The notes under the pieces: model-generated | Told to the model about the DNA's origin: nothing | Database searches by the model: none | The model's input: only the letters and a program-made list of their open reading frames with translations | Shown: piece after piece, positions 1 through 5,400 of the stretch | How positions within the stretch are numbered: the first letter of the stretch is position 1 | Layout: each line of letters starts with the position of its first letter | From: Clostridia bacterium | GTDB lineage: Bacteria; Bacillota_A; Clostridia; Oscillospirales; CAG-272 | Direction of reading: 5' to 3' | NCBI GenBank assembly: GCA_017959485.1 | Contig: JAGDAM010000079.1 | Coordinates: 1-20,168 of the forward strand | Length of the DNA stretch: 20,168 nt | Translations under genes and position numbers: made by a program

Positions 1-183
1 ATGATTGTCCTGCTTGGGATATGTATTGTTGCTTTTTCAATTGTTTTGCTACGTTATGCGGTGATAAACCATTGTTACAAAATTTGCAAAATATTGCTTG
101 GAGGAGCGTGTGCGATCCATATAACAATTATCATACTTGGAATAATAGGGTTTGTCATCCGGGCAACAATGGCATGGATATAG
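1..183 (+). CDS. Small hypothetical membrane protein, possibly 5'-truncated
   Basis: This open frame of 60 residues begins at the first base of the window, so the real start may lie upstream. It is strongly hydrophobic, with two probable membrane segments at about residues 1-21 and 31-54 separated by a short polar and Cys-containing turn (H24, C25, C29). I recognise no family. The codons are AT-rich, unlike the ribosomal genes downstream, which fits an accessory or transferred segment. No ribosome binding site can be judged because the upstream sequence is missing. It could be the C-terminal end of a larger membrane protein or a small stand-alone one. Confidence 0.35.
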   Translation: MIVLLGICIVAFSIVLLRYAVINHCYKICKILLGGACAIHITIIILGIIGFVIRATMAWI

Positions 184-269
184 ACAGTAAAGAAGTCTGT
201 GATGAAATGTATGATATTTGGAAAACCTTAGGGTGTCGTTTCCTGATTAACGAAAATGCTGGTGTTTAA
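174..269 (+). CDS. Short hypothetical ORF, possibly the 5' part of a frameshifted gene
   Basis: A 31-residue reading frame starts inside the end of the preceding ORF and overlaps the start of the next one by 14 nt. It is hydrophilic and probably helical (for example DSKEVCDEMYDIWKTLG). No Shine-Dalgarno sequence is visible. It may be a chance frame, or the true N-terminus of the downstream 194-residue protein separated from it by a frameshift near 250-270. The downstream ORF also lacks a visible ribosome binding site, which makes the frameshift reading plausible but unproven. Confidence 0.2.
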   Translation: MDIDSKEVCDEMYDIWKTLGCRFLINENAGV

Positions 270-840
270 TGAAAAAAATGTCGCTATTTGTGACGCCTTG
301 GAAAAACTTCCCATATGTAAAGAAAACTGGCCGCTCTATTTTGAGATTTTAAAGAGTACAAACAGCCCGCTAATATGGGGAGGATTTGCTGATTTGTTAA
401 AAAAGCCATGTAGATCAAATACAGAGTTTATAACTATAGTTTCGGACTTGCTAGAAGATAGTAAAACAATTGGGGCCAGAGGTTATTTGCTGAACGCATT
501 AGCTTTTTTCAGTTTTTTTAGTGAACGTGAGGTGGATATTGTTTTTAATGAAATATTGACAGGAAATCTTGAATGCAGGAATAAAGCTTTATCAATACTT
601 TCAATCATTTATAATTCAAGTAGTAAAAGCATAAAACAATATGTTGAGTTCAAAATTGCGAATGTATTAGAAAAAGAAGAACGATGTCTTTTAAGAAAGC
701 GTCTTAAATTCAATAAGCAGAATTACTACTATGATGAAATTGAAATACGAAATGATGTAGCATCAGGGACCGCTCTGAAAAACGGTCATAAATCCCCAAA
801 TGGAAGCAATCTTATCCCTCATCAACGAAAACGGGAGTAG
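256..840 (+). CDS. Hypothetical alpha-helical protein, immunity-like
   Basis: This ORF of 194 residues is in AT-rich DNA. Residues 1-165 look all-helical, with leucine- and isoleucine-rich amphipathic stretches that resemble HEAT/ARM-type repeats (for example SDLLEDSKTIGARGYLLNAL and ECRNKALSILSIIYN). Small HEAT-like proteins of this size are often immunity proteins of polymorphic toxin systems; this is inference only, and no toxin gene is visible. The last 25 or so residues change to a polar Gly/Pro/Lys/Arg composition where base composition also changes, so the tail may be read-through into unrelated DNA after a recombination junction. No clear ribosome binding site precedes the ATG. No specific function can be assigned. 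Confidence 0.45.
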   Translation: MLVFNEKNVAICDALEKLPICKENWPLYFEILKSTNSPLIWGGFADLLKKPCRSNTEFITIVSDLLEDSKTIGARGYLLNALAFFSFFSEREVDIVFNEILTGNLECRNKALSILSIIYNSSSKSIKQYVEFKIANVLEKEERCLLRKRLKFNKQNYYYDEIEIRNDVASGTALKNGHKSPNGSNLIPHQRKRE

Positions 841-862
841 AGCCGAAATAACTGACTCACGT

Positions 863-915
863 AAAAAAACCGCGCGGGCGCCGGCAAAAGCCGGGCGACC
901 CGCGCGGTCTTTTTC
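863..915. terminator. Bidirectional Rho-independent terminator after rplL
   Basis: The arms ACCGCGCGGG (869-878) and CCCGCGCGGT (899-908) pair perfectly. An inner CCGGC/GCCGG stem (881-885 with 890-894) closes an AAAA loop. Seven A residues (863-869) lie on the left and a T-run (910-914) on the right, so the hairpin can end transcripts from either side: rplJ-rplL from the right on the minus strand and the AT-rich ORFs from the left. Confidence 0.9.
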
Positions 916-940
916 AAAGACAGTGGATCTTTCGGAATTT

Positions 941-1324
941 TTACTTGATTTCGACGGTGGCGCCGGCATCGGTGAGCTGAGCCTTGATGGACTCGGCTTC
1001 GTCCTTGGAGACGCCTTCCTTGATGGCCTTGGGAGCAGATTCGACAAGCTCTTTGGCTTCCTTCAGTCCGAGGCCGGTGATCTCTCTGACGACCTTGATG
1101 ACGGGGAGCTTGTTGGAGCCGAAGCTGGCGAGAATGACGTCAAACTCGGTCTTTTCCTCTTCAACGGGAGCGGCGGCGGCGCCGGCACCGGCGGCAGCAC
1201 CGGCGGTGATGTTGGCGGCGGAAACTCCGAAGAGCTCTTCGGCGGCGGATACGAGTTCCGCAAGTTCAAGAATGGAAAGCCCCTTGATTTCGTCAAGGAT
1301 GGCGGTGATTTTTTCGTTAGCCAT
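941..1324 (-). CDS. rplL: 50S ribosomal protein L7/L12
   Basis: L7/L12 forms the flexible stalk of the large subunit and recruits and stimulates the translational GTPases IF2, EF-Tu, EF-G and RF3. The 127-residue product has the usual three parts: an N-terminal dimerisation helix pair (about residues 1-35), an Ala/Gly hinge (about 40-52, [13 protein letters not shown]), and the C-terminal factor-binding domain (about 57-127) with the conserved motif [12 protein letters not shown]. The minus-strand ribosome binding site GGAGG precedes the ATG by a normal distance. It lies 37 nt after rplJ and is followed by a strong terminator, so rpoB does not follow it as it does in many bacteria. Confidence 0.98.
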   Translation of the reverse strand: MANEKITAILDEIKGLSILELAELVSAAEELFGVSAANITAGAAAGAGAAAAPVEEEKTEFDVILASFGSNKLPVIKVVREITGLGLKEAKELVESAPKAIKEGVSKDEAESIKAQLTDAGATVEIK

Positions 1325-1361
1325 AATTATTTATCCTCCGTAAATGATGTGTTGCGGAAAA

Positions 1362-1892
1362 TCAAGCTTCCGCGGGTGTCTCCGCGGTTTCCGCGGGGGT
1401 CTGGCCGGCTTTGGCGGCCTGGTCGAGAACGTAAACGAAGTTTACGAGCGGTGAACGTACGCAAACGAGCAGCTGTGTGATAAGCGTCTCTCTGTTCGGA
1501 ATCTTCGCGAGTCTTTCGACACCCTCGGCGTCGATGACTTCGCCTTCGACGTAACCGGCGAGAATTTTGAACGATTCGATCTTATCGGCGTATTCCTTGA
1601 GAATCTTGGCCGGGGCGACGGCGTCGCTGGGGCTGACCGCTATGGCGGTCATTCCGGAAAGATACTGCTTGATTCCTTCGTAGCCGCAGTTGGCGCAGGC
1701 CATTCCGGTGAGCGAGTTCTTAACGACTCTGTATGTGATGCCGGCTTCACGCATTGCCTTGCGAAGCTTTGTGTCGTCCTCAACGGTAATGCCCTGGTAG
1801 TTAACTACCACGCCGGATACCGAACTTTTGATCTTCTCGGTAAGCTCTTCGACTATCTGCTGCTTTGCTTCAAGTACCGATTTGCTGGGCAT
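1362..1892 (-). CDS. rplJ: 50S ribosomal protein L10
   Basis: L10 anchors the L7/L12 dimers to 23S rRNA at the stalk base and, in complex with L12, represses its own operon by binding the mRNA leader. The start chosen is the ATG at 1892 (MPSKSVLEAKQ), preceded by AGGAGG at good spacing, giving 176 residues, typical for the family. A longer in-frame start at 1973 exists but falls inside the L10 leader RNA and is rejected. The N-terminal rRNA-binding domain is about residues 1-130. The C-terminal helix that carries L12 is followed by a short Thr/Pro/Ala/Glu-rich tail with an internal TPAET-type repeat. Confidence 0.97.
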   Translation of the reverse strand: MPSKSVLEAKQQIVEELTEKIKSSVSGVVVNYQGITVEDDTKLRKAMREAGITYRVVKNSLTGMACANCGYEGIKQYLSGMTAIAVSPSDAVAPAKILKEYADKIESFKILAGYVEGEVIDAEGVERLAKIPNRETLITQLLVCVRSPLVNFVYVLDQAAKAGQTPAETAETPAEA

Positions 1893-2040
1893 GTTGTTTC
1901 CTCCTTTTCGAAAAAATAAAAATCCTTCTTCCGAAAGACATACTGCCGCGAAAGAAGAATTGAACCTATTCAAAAAGAGATCAATTTTCCTCGGCAGGGT
2001 GGCTTTCGCTTTTACTGGAACCTGCTGTCTTTGGATAACA
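1893..2040 (-). ncRNA. Ribosomal protein L10 leader RNA
   Basis: The leader between the promoter and rplJ contains the characteristic L10-leader blocks, read on the minus strand: TGTTATCCAAAGACAGCAGG (2020-2042 region) and, further on, CCTGCCGAGG (about 1989-1998). These form the kink-turn-containing structure bound by the L10-L12 complex in many bacteria. The leader is about 148 nt. A terminator hairpin sits just before the rplJ ribosome binding site (listed separately), so control by attenuation is likely, as reported for the Bacillus subtilis rplJL operon. Confidence 0.85.
1911..1957 (-). terminator. Candidate attenuator in the rplJ leader
   Basis: Read on the minus strand, CTTCTT (1957-1952) pairs with AAGAAG (1930-1925), extended by a CG/CG pair after one mismatch, and is followed by TTTTTATTTTTT (1922-1911). 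This is an intrinsic terminator placed directly before the rplJ ribosome binding site. The upstream segments GCGAAAG (2009-2003) and CTGCCG (1997-1992) are complementary to CTTTCGC (1954-1948) and CGGCAG (1948-1943), which overlap the terminator's 5' arm and loop, so an antiterminator can compete with it. Confidence 0.6.
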
Positions 2041-2046
2041 GGCAGT

Positions 2047-2075
2047 ATTATACTACTATTTTTTTATTTTGTCAA
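2047..2075 (-). promoter_or_regulatory. Consensus sigma-A promoter of rplJ-rplL
   Basis: On the minus strand, TTGACA (2075-2070) and TATAAT (2052-2047) are separated by exactly 17 bp. Both hexamers are perfect consensus. Transcription should start near 2040, giving the L10 leader a natural 5' end. Confidence 0.92.
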
Positions 2076-2110
2076 CGGTTTTTTTGAAAAAAATACAATT
2101 CAATTAATTG

Positions 2111-2142
2111 TTAACACTCTGTTAACAAAAAGGTATTATAAT
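2111..2142 (+). promoter_or_regulatory. Probable promoter of the membrane protein/regulator pair
   Basis: TTAACA (2111-2116) lies 17 bp before TATTAT (2134-2139), which overlaps a perfect TATAAT (2137-2142). Two copies of the palindromic hexamer GTTAAC (2110-2115 and 2121-2126), centres 11 bp apart, overlap the -35 region and could bind a regulator. It is divergent from the rplJ promoter about 35 bp away. Confidence 0.55.
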
Positions 2143-2174
2143 AACTTGCAATATGCTTTCTCGGGAGTTGTAAA

Positions 2175-3284
2175 ATGTCGGATCTGACTGAAAATACAGC
2201 GGCGGAAGAGAAGAGTGAGGCGCCCGCGGAGGCGTCCGCGGCTGATATATACGCAAAAGCCGCCTCCTTCTTCGGAGCGCAGACCGTTCTTGCCGTATTA
2301 TCCGCGGCTTTCTGGATCGTTGCGGTGATTTTTTCCTTTGACAAGGACGTCGGCTATTTTGCCTCGTCGTCCTGGCTGCCGCCCGCGGCGCTGGCGGTGA
2401 GCGCCTCCTTCCTGCTTTGCGCGGTTTCTACCTATTTTATTATTCCGCGCGGGGGGATGCCCGTCCGGATCGACTATTCCTCCGGCTTGTCGACTGCGTC
2501 TCTTGACTTCGTCGGGTTTATGCTCCTTTTCGAGGGCGCCTACCGCGTCAGGGATTTAATCCTGACGTTCGAGTCGAAGAAGGTGTATTTCGACAGGTCG
2601 TATCTGTCCTATTCCTCGAACCGGGCGGGGAGAGTGTCGGTTGTTCTCTCGGTTCTGGCGATCGTTTTCTGCGTCACTTCCGCCCTGTACTTTCTTCTGA
2701 GAGCGGCCGGCGGAAAGGGCCGCAGGGGCCTTTTGACGGTGCTCGGGCTGTGCGTGGCTTTCAGGGCGGTCGCCGGTATCGGCACGGTATATTTCGATAT
2801 GACCCTGGCAATCAACGCCCCCGGGAAACTGGCCGTCGAGCTCGCGCTGATCTGCGTCATGCTCTGGATGCTGCTCGAGGTCAGGTTCCTCCTGCCCGCA
2901 GAATACGCGAAACCGAAACTGTATTTCACTTTTTCTCTGATAACATTCGCCGTGTGCTTCTGCGCGGGCACCGCGACGGCCGCCGGGTATCTGTGCGGCC
3001 TCGAAAAGAACGGAGCGCTCTTTATTGAAGGCGTCTTCTGTCTCATCATAGGAGTTCTTGTCTGGATCAGGACGCTGCTCTTTATCCGGAAAATCGCCCG
3101 TGCGTCGCGGAGCGGAGACGGATATCTCGGCGATCCCGAATGTACCGACGCCGAGGTTTCCGAAGCGGATCCCGAAACAGAAGAGAACGGGACGGATAGC
3201 AGCGCGGCCCCGGATGACGCCGGCGGGGAAGAAGCCGGAATAACCGAAAACGATACCAAGGAGAACCGACCCGATGAAACCTGA
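2175..3284 (+). CDS. Polytopic membrane protein of unknown function
   Basis: The 369-residue protein starts at ATG 2175 with a GGGAG ribosome binding site just upstream. A charged, Ala/Glu-rich N-terminal tail (1-30) is followed by seven or eight hydrophobic segments at about residues 37-55, 69-89, 107-123, 153-176, 186-205, 218-238, 250-272 and 281-304. It ends in an acidic, low-complexity tail rich in Glu, Asp and Gly (about 313-369). I recognise no family motif; transporter, sensor or cell-envelope roles are all possible. The 11-nt overlap with the downstream HTH regulator suggests co-translation and a related role. Its GC-rich codon use matches the core genes. Confidence 0.8.
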   Translation: MSDLTENTAAEEKSEAPAEASAADIYAKAASFFGAQTVLAVLSAAFWIVAVIFSFDKDVGYFASSSWLPPAALAVSASFLLCAVSTYFIIPRGGMPVRIDYSSGLSTASLDFVGFMLLFEGAYRVRDLILTFESKKVYFDRSYLSYSSNRAGRVSVVLSVLAIVFCVTSALYFLLRAAGGKGRRGLLTVLGLCVAFRAVAGIGTVYFDMTLAINAPGKLAVELALICVMLWMLLEVRFLLPAEYAKPKLYFTFSLITFAVCFCAGTATAAGYLCGLEKNGALFIEGVFCLIIGVLVWIRTLLFIRKIARASRSGDGYLGDPECTDAEVSEADPETEENGTDSSAAPDDAGGEEAGITENDTKENRPDET

Positions 3285-3831
3285 CGGACTTTCGGCGCTG
3301 AAAAGCGCGCGCGGCTTTGCCGCGGAACGGATTATCTGGCTTCACGAGCGGGTGAAGGGAGGAAGTTACCCGAACTCGTCGCGCCTGTGCGACAGATTCG
3401 GAATTTCCGAAGCTCAGGCCCACAGGGACGTCCGGCTCCTGCGGCAGATCGGAGCCCCGCTTAAATACAACGCCTCGCGCGAGGGATTCGAATACACGTC
3501 GCGGTTCGATCTGCCCGAATGGATAGGCGGAAACGAATCCGAAAGCACGGTTTCCGCGATAAACGCCTCCGACGGAGAATCCGGAGGAATACAGATGACG
3601 ATTCCGTACACCGCGAGAGTCCGGCTTTCCTCCAAGATTGCCGCGGGCGAACTCGGCCGCTTCGTGGTCTCGAGATCGAAGGGCGGCGTTTACGACTGCG
3701 AGTTCCGAAATCCCGGCTTCTTTGCCGGCATGCTGCTCGCCTGCGACCCCGACGCCGAGGTCGTGTCTCCCGATTGGCTGAGGGAGCTGCTGACCGACAG
3801 GTGCGAACGGCTCAAAAAAGCCAACAGCTGA
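3274..3831 (+). CDS. HTH transcriptional regulator, WYL-family-like but lacking the WYL domain
   Basis: The 185-residue protein starts within the end of the preceding gene, with AAGGAGAA about 10 nt upstream. Residues 15-75 match the winged helix-turn-helix of DeoR/YafY-type regulators: a helix AAERIIWLHERV, the 'YPNSSRLCDRFGIS' turn, the recognition helix AQAHRDVRLLRQIGAP, and the wing YNASREGFEYT. Residues about 106-185 resemble the C-terminal extension (WCX) that follows WYL domains, ending in the typical EVVSPDWLRELLTDRCERL. The central WYL domain, normally about 80 residues with a W-Y-L motif, is absent; only a short Ser/Glu/Gly-rich linker (85-105) lies between. The target and ligand are unknown. 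A local role for its operon is inference from the gene overlap. Confidence 0.8.
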   Translation: MKPDGLSALKSARGFAAERIIWLHERVKGGSYPNSSRLCDRFGISEAQAHRDVRLLRQIGAPLKYNASREGFEYTSRFDLPEWIGGNESESTVSAINASDGESGGIQMTIPYTARVRLSSKIAAGELGRFVVSRSKGGVYDCEFRNPGFFAGMLLACDPDAEVVSPDWLRELLTDRCERLKKANS

Positions 3832-3863
3832 GAAACAATCTTCCGAAAAAAGACTGTAACAAC

Positions 3864-3924
3864 AAAAAAGCAACGATTTTTCAAAGAAATTGTAAATTTT
3901 TTTTGAAAATCTGTTGCTTTTTTT
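3864..3924 (+). terminator. Terminator hairpin overlapping the S10 promoter
   Basis: The arm AAAAAAGCAACGATTTTTCAAA without its last bases (3864-3885) pairs with 3902-3923, giving about 21 base pairs with two single-base bulges around a loop of 16 nt. The 3' arm ends in seven T residues (3918-3924), so it should terminate the upstream membrane protein/regulator operon. The 3' arm contains TTGCTT, the -35 box of the S10 promoter. Confidence 0.7.
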
Positions 3925-3942
3925 ATTCTTGTGTGATATAAT
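3914..3942 (+). promoter_or_regulatory. Promoter of the S10-spc-alpha supercluster
   Basis: TTGCTT (3914-3919) is 17 bp before a perfect TATAAT (3937-3942), with an extended -10 TG at 3934-3935. Transcription should start near 3949. It is the only strong promoter I can see before rpsJ and probably drives the whole run to the terminator at 20051. Confidence 0.85.
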
Positions 3943-3948
3943 TGGCGA

Positions 3949-4324
3949 GTCTGATGTGCGATTTTTGCGTTGAAGCGAAAGGTTGCCGCGTTGAACAGCG
4001 GGGAATTTTCGCCGAGAAGTCGGAAAGAGGTATGTAAACGCCTGATTTCCGGCGATGCGAAGCACAAAAGACGCCGCGGAGCCCGACGTTCATAAGGGTT
4101 CCGTCGGACGGTCCGTCCGTCCCGTACGCTTTTGCGTGTACGATCCGGAATCTTCCTTCCGTTCCGATCACGCGGTTGGAGGGTTTCGGCTTTTGTATGG
4201 CCGGGAAAAGGAACGCCCGAGGCGGTGTCTAAAGGATGCTTCGCCAATCGGAAGGCGCGCATGCGCAGAGGACTACATTTTATTTATATACGCGCGTCAC
4301 GCGTTCCGGAAAAGGAGGAAAAAC
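3949..4324 (+). promoter_or_regulatory. Long structured leader of the S10 operon
   Basis: About 375 nt separate the likely transcription start from the rpsJ start, with no supported gene. Visible stems include CCGACG/CGTCGG (4083-4088 with 4102-4107), which competes with CGGACG/CGTCCG (4105-4110 with 4114-4119), an ACGC-TTTT-GCGT hairpin (4126-4137), and GATCCGGAA/TTCCGATC with one bulge (4142-4150 with 4162-4169). An in-frame extension of rpsJ back to 4055 is open but has no ribosome binding site and atypical protein composition. A leader of this size is consistent with ribosomal protein feedback control, as L4 exerts on the E. coli S10 operon; the actual ligand here is unknown. Confidence 0.5.
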
Positions 4325-4636
4325 ATGGCAGCAAAAGATACCCTCAGAATCCGTCTGAAGAGCTACGATCACACCCTTATCGACGCCGCGGCCAAAAAGG
4401 TCATCGAAGTCGCTAAGCGCAACGGATGCGAAGTTTCGGGCCCCGTCCCGCTTCCCACCGAGAAGGAGATCGTCACGATTCTCCGTGCCGTCCATAAATA
4501 CAAGGACAGCCGCGAGCAGTTTGAGCTCCGCAACCACAAGAGACTGATCGATATCAGGAAGCCCACCAAGAAGCTCACCGACGAGCTTATGAACATCGAG
4601 CTTCCCGCCGGAGTCGACATCCAGATCGTCATCTGA
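4325..4636 (+). CDS. rpsJ: 30S ribosomal protein S10
   Basis: S10 is in the head of the small subunit and, as NusE, also joins transcription antitermination complexes with NusB. The start is ATG 4325, preceded by AAGGAGG, giving 103 residues, the normal length; the longer open frame from 4055 is not supported. Conserved blocks include RIRLKSYDH near the N-terminus, the VSGPVPLPT strand-loop, and the loop region containing [12 protein letters not shown] that reaches into the 30S head. It is the first gene of the supercluster and is followed by a structured 110-nt gap before rplC. Confidence 0.98.
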   Translation: MAAKDTLRIRLKSYDHTLIDAAAKKVIEVAKRNGCEVSGPVPLPTEKEIVTILRAVHKYKDSREQFELRNHKRLIDIRKPTKKLTDELMNIELPAGVDIQIVI

Positions 4637-4652
4637 CAAAGAAAGTTAATCC

Positions 4653-4725
4653 GCAAGGCCCCTTCCCGGGGCGTTTGCCGGTCAAGTTGGCGTAATCCCG
4701 CGACGGGAAAATTCAAAGCGTCAAC
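4653..4725 (+). promoter_or_regulatory. Two RNA hairpins in the rpsJ-rplC gap
   Basis: Hairpin 1: GCCCC-TTCCC-GGGGC (4658-4672), extended by GCAA/TTGC (4653-4656 with 4675-4678). Hairpin 2: GTTGGCG pairs with CGTCAAC over 7 bp including one G-U (4686-4692 with 4719-4725) and encloses a CCCG-CGA-CGGG stem (4697-4707). Neither is followed by a T-run, so they are not terminators. They could be a protein-binding regulatory site or an mRNA processing or stability element. Confidence 0.5.
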
Positions 4726-4746
4726 CAATAACCTGCAGGAGGAAAA

Positions 4747-5379
4747 ATGAAAAAGGGAATTATCGGAAAGAAAATCGGCATGACCCAGATTTTCGACGAA
4801 GCCGGAAACGCGATTCCGGTAACGGTAATCCAGGCCGGTCCCTGCACAGTGTCGCAGAGAAAAACGGTCGAAAAGGATGGCTACGATGCCATTCAGCTCG
4901 GATTTGAGGACGCCCGCGAGAAGAGCGTGAACAAACCCGAAAAAGGACACTTCGAAAAGAACGGACTCACCGTCAAGAAGCATCTCAAGGAATTCCGCCT
5001 TGACGACTGCTCGGGCTACAACGTGGGCGACGTCGTATCTGTCGAAACCTTCGCCGTTGGCGAAAAAGTCGACGTTACCGGTACGACCAAGGGCCGCGGA
5101 TACACCGGCGTTATCAAGAGATGGAACCATCACAGACTGAGAATGACGCACGGCGTCGGCCCTGTTCACCGCGAAGTCGGTTCGATGGGCGCTAACTCCG
5201 ACCCGTCGCGAGTCTTCAAGAACAAGAAGATGGCAGGTCAGTACGGAAACGAGCAGGTCACCATCCTGAACCTCAACGTTGTGAGGATCTGGCCGGAAAA
5301 CAACCTGATCGCGGTTCGCGGAGCCATTCCGGGCGCCAAGGGCGGAATCGTGTTCGTACGCGATTCGGTCAAGGCGTGA
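4747..5379 (+). CDS. rplC: 50S ribosomal protein L3
   Basis: L3 is an early assembly protein that binds near the 3' end of 23S rRNA and reaches the peptidyl transferase centre with a long loop. The 210-residue product starts [13 protein letters not shown], the family signature, and carries the conserved central loop (about 126-165, with GSMG and [10 protein letters not shown]). Gln165 aligns by eye with the glutamine that PrmB methylates in E. coli, although I see no methylase here. An AGGAGG ribosome binding site sits 6 nt before the ATG. Confidence 0.98.
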   Translation: MKKGIIGKKIGMTQIFDEAGNAIPVTVIQAGPCTVSQRKTVEKDGYDAIQLGFEDAREKSVNKPEKGHFEKNGLTVKKHLKEFRLDDCSGYNVGDVVSVETFAVGEKVDVTGTTKGRGYTGVIKRWNHHRLRMTHGVGPVHREVGSMGANSDPSRVFKNKKMAGQYGNEQVTILNLNVVRIWPENNLIAVRGAIPGAKGGIVFVRDSVKA

Positions 5380-5400
5380 GCGGCAGAGGAGGAATGAAAA

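Noticed and set aside
800..1480. Long plus-strand ORF across rplL and rplJ
   Set aside because: It is a shadow of the GC-rich minus-strand rplL coding region, with Gly/Asp-rich antisense composition.
3082..4065. Minus-strand ORF across the regulator and S10 leader
   Set aside because: Arg/Phe/Ser-rich antisense frame spanning a terminator and promoter; no ribosome binding site or homology.
4055..4324. In-frame N-terminal extension of S10
   Set aside because: No ribosome binding site, no S10 homology and Arg/Ser-rich chance-like composition; the ATG at 4325 has a strong site and gives the family length.
4653..4725. Terminators between rpsJ and rplC
   Set aside because: The stems are stable but neither is followed by a T-run.
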